A DNA stretch of 64,000 bases from Callipepla californica brunnescens (Eukaryota > Chordata > Aves > Galliformes > Odontophoridae), in the NCBI GenBank assembly GCA_023055505.1, contig JALIRH010000141.1:669642-733641 (forward strand), written 5' to 3'. Every line of letters starts with the position of its first letter. Within the stretch, counting starts at the first letter, position 1. Below the pieces are notes generated by a model that did no database searches, had not been told where the DNA came from, and was given only the letters and a program-made list of their open reading frames with translations. The position numbers and the translations under genes are program-made. Shown here one piece after another: positions 25,641-33,206 of this stretch.

Positions 25641-27250
25641 GGGTTAATGTAGGGTTAGGGTTAGTGATAGAGTAAGACTTAGGGTTAGGGTTATGGTAAG
25701 AGTTAGGGATTGGGATACGGTTAGATTTAGGGTTAAGAATAGGGTTCGGGTTTGATTAGGGTTAGGGTTAGTGTTAGGAATCAATTTGGAGGAAGGAAAA
25801 GGTTTAGGAATTGGTTCATTGTTAGGGTTAGTCTTCAAGTTAGTAATAGAGTAAGGGTTAGTGTTCGGGTTAGGAATAGGGTTCTGAATAGGGCGAGGTT
25901 TGGGAATAGGATGAAGTTTAGGGTTAGGGTTCGGGTCAGATTTAGCACTATGTTTCAGGTTCCTTTTAGGTTTAGTGATAAGGATTAGGGGTACGTTTAG
26001 GTATTGTACAATGCTAAGTGTTAGCTTCTGGGTGGGGGTTGGGGTTTGTCATGGTTTTATGATTTTTTGGTACTGGTATTCCACATCATAACATCATGTA
26101 TTGCATTAGGAGTTGAAGAGCTAATACTCCAGCTCCATAGATCATTGATAATTCCAGGTATACCTGTCTGAGAAGAGAAGAAGCACTACATTCCCCAGAG
26201 GACTTTGCGATGCTTTGTATTTTTACGTGTTTTCCGCTCAGAGGGAACAGATAAAAACCCTCAGCGGTCACGGGACACTCTCTTTCCTTCGGGATCGACT
26301 CAGCAGTGGGTGCTCGCTGCCGTATCGCCTTCAGCGTTAGCGTAAGGCCTTCGGTTTATCGGACACTCTCTCTTGCTCATTTTGTTTGATTCATTAGCCT
26401 CAATTCCAATTACATTGTATTATATTGTGTTATTTTGTTTTCTAATATCTTATTTAGTAAATTAGCTTTCCTCCTCAGATCGTTGCCGCTGTTTTGTTTC
26501 TAGGCCCATCTCCCTTTTCCCTTTTCCCTTTTTCCTTGCCCTTTCCTGGGGCGTGGGTCCGTGGGTCCCCGCAGCAATCGTCACGGAACCGGGCCGATCC
26601 AGCCCGGTAAACCGTTGACAGGGTTAGATTAAGGGTGAGGGTTAGGATTAGGACTAGATTTAGGATTAGGTTTAGGAATAGGTTTTCTTTGATTGTTAGA
26701 GTGAGAGAAAGGTTAGGCCTTGGGTTTGTTTTTGGAATAGTTTTGGGTTTCAGAATAGGAATTGGGTTAGTATTTGGAATCTGTTTTGGTTTAGTATTAG
26801 TGTTAGGGTCAGGGTTAGAAGTTAGGTGATGGCTGTGGTAATCTAATGCTTTGTGTTAGGCTTAGGGTTGGGCTTAAATTTGGGGTTGGTTTTAAGGTCC
26901 CATTTAGATTTCAGGTAGAATTGGAGTTAAATTAAGGTAACGGTTAGGATTAGATTTAGGGTTCTGATAAGGGTTAGGTTAGGGTTAGGGTTTGGTTCCA
27001 AGTTGTTTTTAGGGTTAGGGTTAACGTTAGGTTTCAGGATAGGGTTAGGAATATAGCTAGGTGTTAGGAATATAGCTAGGTGTTAGGTAAGGTTTAATCC
27101 TAGGGTTTCAGTTCGGGTTAGGTGAAGCATTAGTTTTACAGTTAGAAGACATGTTAGGGTTAGGGTTAGGTTTTGGTGTAGATTTAGGTTTAGGGTAAGG
27201 GTTAGGGATGTAGATGAAGGTTTAGTGGAAGGGGTAGGGTTCTCTTTAGT
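25641..27250 (+). repeat. Diverged telomere-like block, related to the right-hand arm of the 5-6 kb satellite units
   Basis: From about 25779 (AATCAATTTGGAGGAAGG) to about 27250 (TTTAGTTTTAGGACC) the order of unique-looking landmarks matches 39299-40365 of the satellite array: the GAAGGAAAAGG block, the GTTCCTTTTAGG block, the TTGTACAATGCTAAG block, GTGGTAATCTAATGC, and GAAGACATGTTAGGG. Differences are the inserted LTR (26047-26620) and a missing segment of about 275 bases between two copies of GTGGTAATCTAATGC that the array units keep (39685 and 39959). This is an isolated, older copy on the far side of the SGF29 last exon. Confidence 0.85.
26047..26620 (+). mobile_element. Solo LTR, 574 bp, with 5-bp target duplication GGGTT
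   Basis: TGTCATGG at the left and GTTGACA at the right form TG...CA termini with an inverted TGTCA/TGACA. GGGTT flanks it on both sides (26042-26046 and 26621-26625). The empty site, GGTTGGGGTTAGATTAAGGG, is intact in every satellite unit (for example about 39470-39490), which defines both edges exactly. A TATA-like GATAAAAA lies near 26250, followed by a GC-rich leader and a T-rich tail. The element has no coding sequence. The family is not named here; a 5-bp duplication would fit an ERVL-like or other endogenous retrovirus. Confidence 0.85.
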
Positions 27251-27839
27251 TTTAGGACCCACAGCACAGAACCCGGCCCCAAAAGGGCACGAACGGACCC
27301 CATAACCCAGCCCTATAATGTCGATATCTGACCCCAAAACTCAGCACCAAAATCCTGCAATTCCACCCCAAAATCTCCATTATCAGCCCCAGAATCCGAT
27401 TATTTCCCCCAAATGTCAGCCCCAAATCCCATTAGTTCCCCCCTGACCCCACAATTTTCCCCCGACCCCATAATTCCCCCCCATGACCCTATAATTTCCC
27501 CCCCAACCCCATCAATTCCCCCCTGTGACCCCATTACTTCACCTCCTGACCCTGTTACTTCCCCTATTCCCCCCGACCCTATAATTGCCCTAGAACAGCC
27601 GCAGGACGATTCCTCGGTGCTGTTTGAGGTCACATCAGCCCAACTCCATTACTTTCCCCGCGTCCCCATAATTCACCTGTTCCCCCCGTGACCCCATTAA
27701 TTTCCCCTCTGACCCTATTAGTTCCCCTGTTCCCCCTCCAACCCTTTAAATTCCCCCTGACCCCATAATTCCCCCTGACCCCATTGCTTTCCTCCCGACC
27801 CCATAAATTCCCCCTGACCCCATAATTGCTCTATAACAG
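27251..27839 (+). repeat. C-rich minisatellite upstream of the last SGF29 exon
   Basis: Words such as CCCCTGACCCCATAATTCC recur with variable length of about 17-24 bases. This is presumably the last intron of SGF29. It contains one copied piece of the following exon (27570-27629, separate entry). The C-rich strand is plus here, whereas the sequence downstream of the exon has the complementary G-rich words on plus. Confidence 0.85.
27570..27640 (+). pseudogene. Partial tandem copy of the SGF29 last-exon start
   Basis: Intron end, splice acceptor and about 30 coding bases (QDDSSVLFE in the same frame) are duplicated 241 bases upstream of the main copy. After GTTTGAGG the sequence departs (GTCACATCAGCC instead of ACACGTTGTACG). 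The acceptor ACAGCCGCAG is preserved, so it could compete with the true acceptor. Confidence 0.8.
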
Positions 27840-28097
27840 CCGCAGGATGATTCCTCGGTGCTGTTTGAGGACACGTTGTACGCTGACGGATATTCATTGC
27901 CACTCAACGTCGCACAGCGCTACGTTGTGGCCTGCAGGGACACCAAGAAGAAGCGACCCCGTGTGGCCGTTTTGGGGCCGTTCCAGGATTTGGGTTTTTT
28001 GGGGTCATTAGGGCCGATTTACGGTCACTTTGGGGTCACTCTGGAGCACTTTGGGGTGCAGTGCTGCATCGTGGCCTGCAGAGACACCAAGAAGTGA
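27840..28097 (+). CDS. SGF29: SGF29 last exon (end of tandem Tudor domain), expected stop lost
   Basis: Reading from CCGCAG, the peptide contains QDDSSVLFEDTLYADGYS, then LPLNVAQRYVVACRDTKKK. This is very close to the C-terminus of vertebrate SGF29, the end of its second Tudor domain. The Phe and Asp of VLFED correspond to human F264 and D266, known for H3K4me3 recognition, and both are kept. The family ends in a short lysine tail. Here the codon after KKK, where a stop is expected (27954-27956), is CGA, and the frame runs on through G-rich repeat for 47 codons to TGA at 28095-28097. The acceptor is CTATAACAG|CCGCAG or the AG three codons later. Internal exons (coiled coil, first Tudor) are not visible anywhere between 5267 and 27839. 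Either this is a hollowed-out gene or pseudogene, or the locus was rearranged or misassembled. Confidence 0.8.
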   Translation, partial: PQDDSSVLFEDTLYADGYSLPLNVAQRYVVACRDTKKKRPRVAVLGPFQDLGFLGSLGPIYGHFGVTLEHFGVQCCIVACRDTKK

Positions 28098-28260
28098 CCC
28101 CATAGGGGATTTGATATGGTCCTTATGGGGTCGTTATAGGGTTTTGGGGTCACTTTGGGGTCATTTTGGGGCCCTTTGGGGCGCAGCGCTTCCAAGAAGT
28201 GTTGGAAGTAATCTGGGATATTTGGGGTCATTTTGCGTCACATCAGGGTCACTTCGGGTC
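27957..28260 (+). repeat. G-rich minisatellite downstream of SGF29 (TTTGGGGTCA type)
   Basis: Words TTTGGGGTCA, TTATGGGGTC and TTTTGGGGCC recur. They are the reverse complement of the TGACCCCATAA words upstream of the exon. The remnant coding copies listed separately are embedded in it. Confidence 0.75.
28057..28097 (+). pseudogene. Partial copy of the SGF29 C-terminal codons, with stop codon
   Basis: GTGGCCTGCAGAGACACCAAG at 28071 repeats the coding end at 27927 with a 144-base offset, encodes VACRDTKK and finishes with TGA. It is in frame with the read-through from the main exon, so the extended frame ends on the same final residues. A further faint echo (GCGCAGCGCTTCCAAGAAGTG) lies at about 28181-28201. 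Confidence 0.75.
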
Positions 28261-28543
28261 ATTGCACGTTGGGGCGTGGCTCGAATGCGAGGCTTAACGT
28301 TGGCCACGCCCACTCGCTTCCCACTGGCTTCCGGTTTCCCACTTCCAGGCGTGCTTCCGCCTCCTTACCCACAATGCCCCGCTCGCTGCCGGAAATCCGC
28401 GCTCCCAGAAGTTTCAGTCATTTCCGGTCATCGTGCCTCGTTCCAGTGGCACTGTTCCGCCTCGCTACCCCACACCCCGCCCTTTCCGCTGCCGATCTGT
28501 GCTGTGATTGGCCGAGCTGTGCCGTGGGGCCGGAAGCGGCCGC
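28261..28543 (+). promoter_or_regulatory. Promoter-like region upstream of a short first exon
   Basis: This non-repetitive, CpG-containing segment has GC-box-like GGGGCGTGGC and CCACGCCC (28272-28310), several ETS-like sites (CTTCCGG about 28330, CCGGAAAT about 28391, TTTCCGG about 28420) and an inverted CCAAT box (GTGATTGG about 28504) just before an ATG at 28544. This is the composition of a housekeeping promoter. Its function is inferred. Confidence 0.55.
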
Positions 28544-28576
28544 ATGGTGGAAGCGGAGCTGGAAGCAGAGCACGTG
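28544..28576 (+). CDS. Short first coding exon, possibly BOLA2-like
   Basis: ATG at 28544 opens a short frame, MVEAELEAEHV, that runs into a donor-like GTG|GTCAGT. The LEAEHV ending matches the N-terminal part of BOLA2 (a small cytosolic glutaredoxin-partner protein), where it is followed by EVED. BOLA2 and SGF29 lie in the same broad region of human chromosome 16p, which makes the neighbour plausible. The N-terminus here is about ten residues shorter than in human BOLA2, and the conserved core of the BolA fold is not seen in this window. The call is tentative: the match is only six residues long. Confidence 0.35.
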
Positions 28577-28589
28577 GTCAGTGGCAGGG

Positions 28590-29420
28590 CGGGAGGGGCG
28601 GTTATGGGGCCGGGGTCAGGTTATGGGGTTATGGGGCAGGGATTTGGGGCTGGGGTCGTGGGTGTGGGGTCCAGGCTTGGGGCAGAGCTGTGGGGCAGAG
28701 TTGTGGGTCCAGGTGCACTGATTGGGGCAGAGCTGTTGGATGCGGGGCTGAGCTGTGGGGTGGATCTGTGGGGCAGAGCTGTGGCGGTTGGGGGGCGGAG
28801 GTGTGGTGCAGGTATGAGCAGATGTGGGGCTCAGATGCGGGGCTGAGCTGCGGGATGTGAGGCTGATCCATGGGGCAGAGCTGTGGAATGTGGGGCTGAT
28901 CTGTGGGGCAGGTAGGTATGTGGGGCAGAGCTGTGGGATGTGGGGCAGGTATGTGCAGATTGGGGTTGAGCCGTGGGGCTGAGGTGTGGGATATGGGGCA
29001 GCACTATGGGGCTGAGTTGTGGGGTTGAGCCGTGGGGCAGAGCTGTGGGATGTGGGGCAGATCTGTGGGTCCAGGTGTGGGGTTTGGGGCAGATGTGTGG
29101 GGCAGAGCCTCAGGGCTGAGCTCTGGGGCCAGGTGTGGGGTGAGGGGCTGAGCTGTGGTGCAGAGCTGAGGGATGTGGGGCTGAGCTGTGGGTCCAGGTG
29201 TGGGGTTTGGGGCAGATGTGTGGGGCAGAGCCACAGGGCTGAGCTCTGGGGCCAGGTGTGGGATGAGGGGCTGAGCTGTGGGATGTGGGGCTGAGCTGTG
29301 TGGCCAGGGGATGAGGGGCAGAGATGTGGGGCAAATGTGTGGGATGTGGGGCAGCGCTGTGGGGCTGAGCTGTGGTGTGGATGTTTGGGGTGAAGGTGTG
29401 GGGCAGAGTTCTGCCCCACA
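28590..29420 (+). repeat. G-rich minisatellite (GTGGGGCAGAGCT/GGGATGTGGGGCTG)
   Basis: A 10-11-base G-rich word repeats throughout, with a longer duplicated segment of period 123 (GTCCAGGTGTGGGG at 29069 and 29192). Long minus-strand open frames across this block, the longest being 437 codons, are S/P/H/T-rich repeat translations and are not genes. Confidence 0.85.
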
Positions 29421-29435
29421 GAGGTGCTCCCGCAG

Positions 29436-29476
29436 GAGGTGGAGGAGATGCAGTGGCGGCATTCTGAGGGGAATAG
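29436..29476 (+). CDS. Candidate internal exon following the BOLA2-like exon
   Basis: A 41-base segment is bounded by CCCGCAG| and |GTCAGT and is unlike the flanking minisatellite. In frame after the 28544 exon it begins with codons for E-V-E, as BOLA2 does after its EHV, but then departs from the family. Only the splice-site shape and three residues support it. Confidence 0.2.
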
Positions 29477-29477
29477 G

Positions 29478-29650
29478 TCAGTGCCCCATTGCTGCCCCAC
29501 AGCTGCCCCATAGCCACCCCATTGAGATCCACTGAGATCAGTGGAGACCCCATTGAGATCCGTAGGGACCCCATGGAGATCCATGGTGACCCATGGCTGC
29601 CCCGTAGCTGCCCCACATCCGCCCCATAGCTGGGCGTGGCTTCGCTCTGG
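29478..29650. repeat. Short reappearance of the 11-bp GCCCCATAGCT repeat
   Basis: CCCCATTGCTGCCCCACAGCT, and CCCCGTAGCT words near 29600, are the same family as positions 1-9640. They are interleaved with GAGATCC-type repeats at 29525-29590. Confidence 0.75.
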
Positions 29651-30146
29651 GCACACCGCCTTCTGCGGGACCCACAGCGACCCACACTGACCCACAGTGA
29701 CCCACACTGACCCATAGAGACCCACAGCGACCCATAGAGACTCACAGCGACCCATAGCGGGACCCACAGCGACCCAACCGACCCACAGCAACCTATAGGG
29801 GGAACCACAGCAACCCACAGAGACCGATAGCTCACACAGCGACCCACAGTGACCCACAGCGGGACCCACAGCGACCCATAGAGACCCACAGCGACCCATA
29901 GAAACACATAGAGACTCATAGTTACCCACAGCGACTTATAGAGACCCACAGCGACTCACTGAGACCCACAGTGACCTATAGCTGGACCCACAGACACCCA
30001 CAGCAACCCAAAGTGACCCACAGCTTGACCCATAGCGACCCATGCCAGGAACCACAGCGATCCATTGGGACCCATAGCGATCCACAGCGACCCATGGAAA
30101 ACCACAGGGAGCAAGAGGGAGCCACAGAGACACAGCGACATCACGT

Positions 30147-30167
30147 GAGAGCGCCGCCTGGTGTCCT
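30147..30167 (-). promoter_or_regulatory. CTCF-like motif, copy 1 (degenerate)
   Basis: AGAGCGCCGCCTGGTGTCC is the reverse complement of a CTCF core-like sequence with two departures from GCGCCCCCTGGTGGC. It is preceded by a CACGTG E-box. Confidence 0.45.
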
Positions 30168-30923
30168 GGAGGGGGAACTGCAGCTCCTTAGGAATCTCCT
30201 GGGGCACATAGAGACCAACAGCGCCTCATAGCAGGACCCACACTGACCCACAGCGAACCATATTGGGACCCACAGCGTAACCCACAGCGACCCGTAACAA
30301 ACCACATTGACCCATTGCGACGCACTGCAACCCATAGCGACTCATAGAGGCACAGCGACACACAGCCATCCACAGCAACCCATAGCGACCCAGCCGACCC
30401 ACAGCAACCTATAGGGGGGCCCACAGCGACTCACAGCAACCCACAGAGACCGATTACAACCAATAGTGACCGATAGCGACCCACCGCGACACACAGCGAC
30501 CCACACCGACCCATAGCAACCCACAGTGACCCACAGAGACCCATAGAGACCCGAAGCGACCCACAGCGACCCATAGCAGGACCTACAGTGACCCATAGCG
30601 TCCCGAAGAGACCCGTAGCGACTCACTGCGACCCACAATGACCCATAGCTGGACCCACAGACACCCACAGCATGACCCACAGCGACCCATTGCAACCCTT
30701 AGCAACATGTAGAGACTTATAGCGATCCACATCGACCCATAGCGACCCATGGATACACATAGCAAGACCCACAGTGACCCATAGCGTCCCATAGAGACCC
30801 GCAGCAAAACGTAGCAGCCCACAGAGATCGATAGTGACGCATAGTGACCCACAGCGACCCATAGCGCCCAATAGGAAACCACTGATAGCAATAAGGAGCC
30901 CTAGAGACCCAGCGACATTACGT

Positions 30924-30943
30924 GAGAGCGCCCCCTGGTGGCG
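30924..30943 (-). promoter_or_regulatory. CTCF-like motif, copy 2 (near-perfect)
   Basis: GAGAGCGCCCCCTGGTGGCG is the reverse complement of the classical CTCF core (CCACCAGGGGGCGC). It is the best of the four copies. Confidence 0.65.
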
Positions 30944-31170
30944 TGGAGGGGAACTGCAGCCCCTTAGGGATCCATTGGGAACCTTAGAGACCCACAGAGA
31001 CCCATAGCAGGACCCACAGCAAACCAAAGCGATCCATAGCAACCCATAGCGATCCACAGTGACCCACAGTAACCCACAGCGAAGCATATTGGGACCCATA
31101 GCGACACATAGCGCCCAATAGGAAAACACAGAGAGCAATAGGAAGCCGTAGAGACACAGCGACATCATGT

Positions 31171-31190
31171 GAGAGCTCCCTCTGGTGGCG
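31171..31190 (-). promoter_or_regulatory. CTCF-like motif, copy 3 (degenerate)
   Basis: GAGAGCTCCCTCTGGTGGCG keeps the CTGGTGGC half but has two changes in the C run. Confidence 0.45.
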
Positions 31191-31476
31191 TGAAGGGGAA
31201 CTGCAGCCCCTTAGGGATCTCCTGGGGCACGTAGAGACCCATAGCAGGACCCACACCACCCACAGCGAACCCTATTGGGACCCATAGCGTGACCCACAGC
31301 GACCCACAGCAACCCATAGAGACTCATAGCAAACCACAGCAACCCACAGTGACCCATAGCGAGACCCACAGCGACCCACAGTGACCCACAGCTTGACCCA
31401 AAGCAACCCATGCCGGGACCCACAGCGACCCATAGAAAACCTCAGAGAGCAATAGGAAGGCACAGAGACATCACGT

Positions 31477-31501
31477 GAGAGCGCCCCCTCCCCTGGTGGC
31501 G
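31477..31501 (-). promoter_or_regulatory. CTCF-like motif, copy 4 (with a 5-bp internal duplication)
   Basis: GCGCCCCCTCCCCTGGTGGCG is copy 2 with an extra CTCCC-type insertion inside the C run. The core CCCCTGGTGGCG remains; a CACGTG E-box lies just upstream. Confidence 0.45.
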
Positions 31502-31633
31502 TGGAGGGGAACTGCAGCCCCTTAGGGATCTCCTGGGGCATATAGAGACCCACAGCGACCCATAGCAGGACCCACAGTGACCCACAGCAAACCATATTGG
31601 GACCCATAGCGGGACCCAGAGAGACCCACAGAC

Positions 31634-31996
31634 TGTTACAATGAAGGGTCGGGAACCCAGCTTGATGCTAGCTAATGTTCCATTTATTAAGCAACAACTC
31701 AAAGCTTAGATAGACAGAGAAGCAGTGTGTGTTAGGATCTAACTGGGGGAAGCTACAAGGATCTAATTGAGGGAATTTACACTCCTCAGTGTTAACAGGT
31801 CAAGAATATAAAACACTCCTAGTCATCTAAACAAACAGTTTCTTATTGCTATCCATTACTGTCTTCTGTTTCTTTTCACTCCTTAGACATGGTTGTCTCA
31901 AGCTTATCAGCTTATCTTTACACAGCCTACGTCCAAGGTTTATGGCCTGATTCCTGCTTAGCTAACAGTTCCGTCTGACTCCCACTTTTGCCATCA
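31634..31996 (-). repeat. 3' LTR of the endogenous retrovirus
   Basis: On the minus strand the element runs from TGATGG, directly after the polypurine tract, to TTGTAACA at 31634. It contains an AATAAA polyadenylation signal (31683-31688 complement) about 50 bases before its end, and a TTTTATATTC TATA-like box at about 31805-31815. The internal boundary could alternatively be TGTTAGC at 31967. No second LTR is present in the window. Confidence 0.7.
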
Positions 31997-32016
31997 CCCA
32001 CTTCTCCCCCTTTCTG
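31997..32016 (-). other. Polypurine tract (plus-strand primer)
   Basis: The minus strand shows an A/G-only run (AGAAAGGGGGAGAAGTGGG) immediately upstream of the LTR, as expected for retroviral second-strand priming. Confidence 0.75.
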
Positions 32017-32046
32017 TTATGAATATTTTCTTTGTAGCATTGTCAA

Positions 32047-33180
32047 TCATCTTTTTGCGCACATTGTAAAATGCAAGGAAGTAACAGCAAAAGCGTTACA
32101 ACGATCATCGCAATGTAGCACATCATTTTTAAGATACTGTGGAGCCATCCGGTGAGACCCCCATCCCGAGAATAATTTGTCCAACCAGTCCCAATCCCTC
32201 TGTTCCTGCAGTTTCTTCACTCCATCCCGTATGGTCTTGATACTTGCTTGAATTGAAACGGAATGTTCTGACAGGTTCATGCAGCACATTCCTTCGAAAT
32301 CCTCCCAGCCATGGCCTTGCGCCAGAAGTAGGAAATCAGTAGCAGCGCAATTTTGTGGCGCAGCATGTCTGACACTGTCCGCATCAAGTAAAAGACCTGT
32401 TAAAGCTAAACTAGTGGCATTTCCTTGTTTTGCTAAGCAAGAACCCAGTTTGTTCAGTGTTGCCAAAGCTTTAGCAACAGCAACCTGCGGTGTGAAAAAG
32501 GAAACGGCTCCTATGGTCTCCCTGTTCCAAAACTTCATGTTATCATCACAATCTGATCTGAAGGTGTGGGTCATTCTCCTAAAACGGTGGTGAGAATATT
32601 TCTTTCTCCATTGCAAGACAGTTGTCTCATTTCGGGTAAGGATGGTTAAACGCCCGAGACTACATGGCCCACCTCTAATGTAAGAAGGAATGGCAGGCCA
32701 TGCCCGGTCAGCGCAACTACGGAAAACTCCATCTGGTAACTGTAAAGGAGCATTTACTGATTTTGAAAGGCTGGGTGAGGTGTAATTACACCACAGAGTT
32801 TGGTTATTGATGGCTGCGTCTACGGGACTGACATCCCATAGTTTGGTTTTATTTTTTCCAGTAGAATGGAATCTCAGGCAGAAGTCCATTTTTATAGATC
32901 CTAAGAAATCTATTTCTTGTGGCTCTAATTTGGCAGACGGAAGATATGGAACCCATCCATCCCAATTATCTACTGAATTTGTGCCAGTAAAGATTGCTCG
33001 TGAGGGACCAGGGATTGGCCACTCGTCTATGGGAAAGCCCACCAAGCGGGTAGAGAAGGGATTTTGTGCAGTTGCAGTGGCTAAGCAAAGTGTTTCCTGA
33101 TGAGTAATATTAGCAAGTGTAAGCCACACATTCGTTTTTGGGAGGGTAATAAAACCAGTAGAGAGTCCTGAAATTTCAAG
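32047..33180 (-). pseudogene. env: env remnant: partial surface and transmembrane subunits
   Basis: One frame of about 360 codons stays open. The C-terminal part is a clear alpharetrovirus-type transmembrane subunit: an RHA-PQN-AA-DFLLLAQGHG stretch, then GMCCMNLSEHS (the disulfide CC region), then the helical segment ending WDWLDKLFSGWG. Upstream are cysteine-containing surface-subunit remnants with N-glycosylation sites (NIT, NQT, NYT, NET, NAT). Only about 190 codons precede the cleavage region, well short of a normal alpharetroviral surface subunit, so its N-terminal half is missing. The basic cleavage site is decayed (HRFRR region). The hydrophobic membrane anchor lies in a different frame from about 32150 downward, so a frameshift follows the GWG. 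It is non-functional as it stands. Confidence 0.85.
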
Positions 33181-33206
33181 AAGTCAAGTCCATACAGTAG
33201 CTGGTC

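Larger units (their letters stand above)
29651..31633. repeat. 10-bp minisatellite (AGCGACCCAT/AGCGACCCAC) with four embedded composite blocks
   Basis: Words AGCGACCCAT, AGCGACCCAC and AGAGACCCAC repeat with a period of about 10. Four copies of a non-minisatellite block (GACATCACGTGAGAGCG...GGGGAACTGCAG...CTTAGGGATC) sit inside at about 30137, 30913, 31160 and 31467. Minus-strand frames are open as Y/G/S/L/W-rich low-complexity peptides only. Confidence 0.9.

Noticed and set aside
26086..26271. A 61-codon minus-strand frame
   Set aside because: Inside the 574-bp solo LTR; no similarity recognised.
28616..29929. A 437-codon minus-strand frame
   Set aside because: Antisense of the G-rich minisatellite and the 10-bp repeat; S/P/H/T-rich, with repeating words and no recognisable domain.
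31634..31996. Relationship of the retroviral 3' LTR to the solo LTRs at 11946, 13460 and 26047
   Set aside because: Termini, length and internal words differ; I saw no shared segment, so they are treated as separate families.
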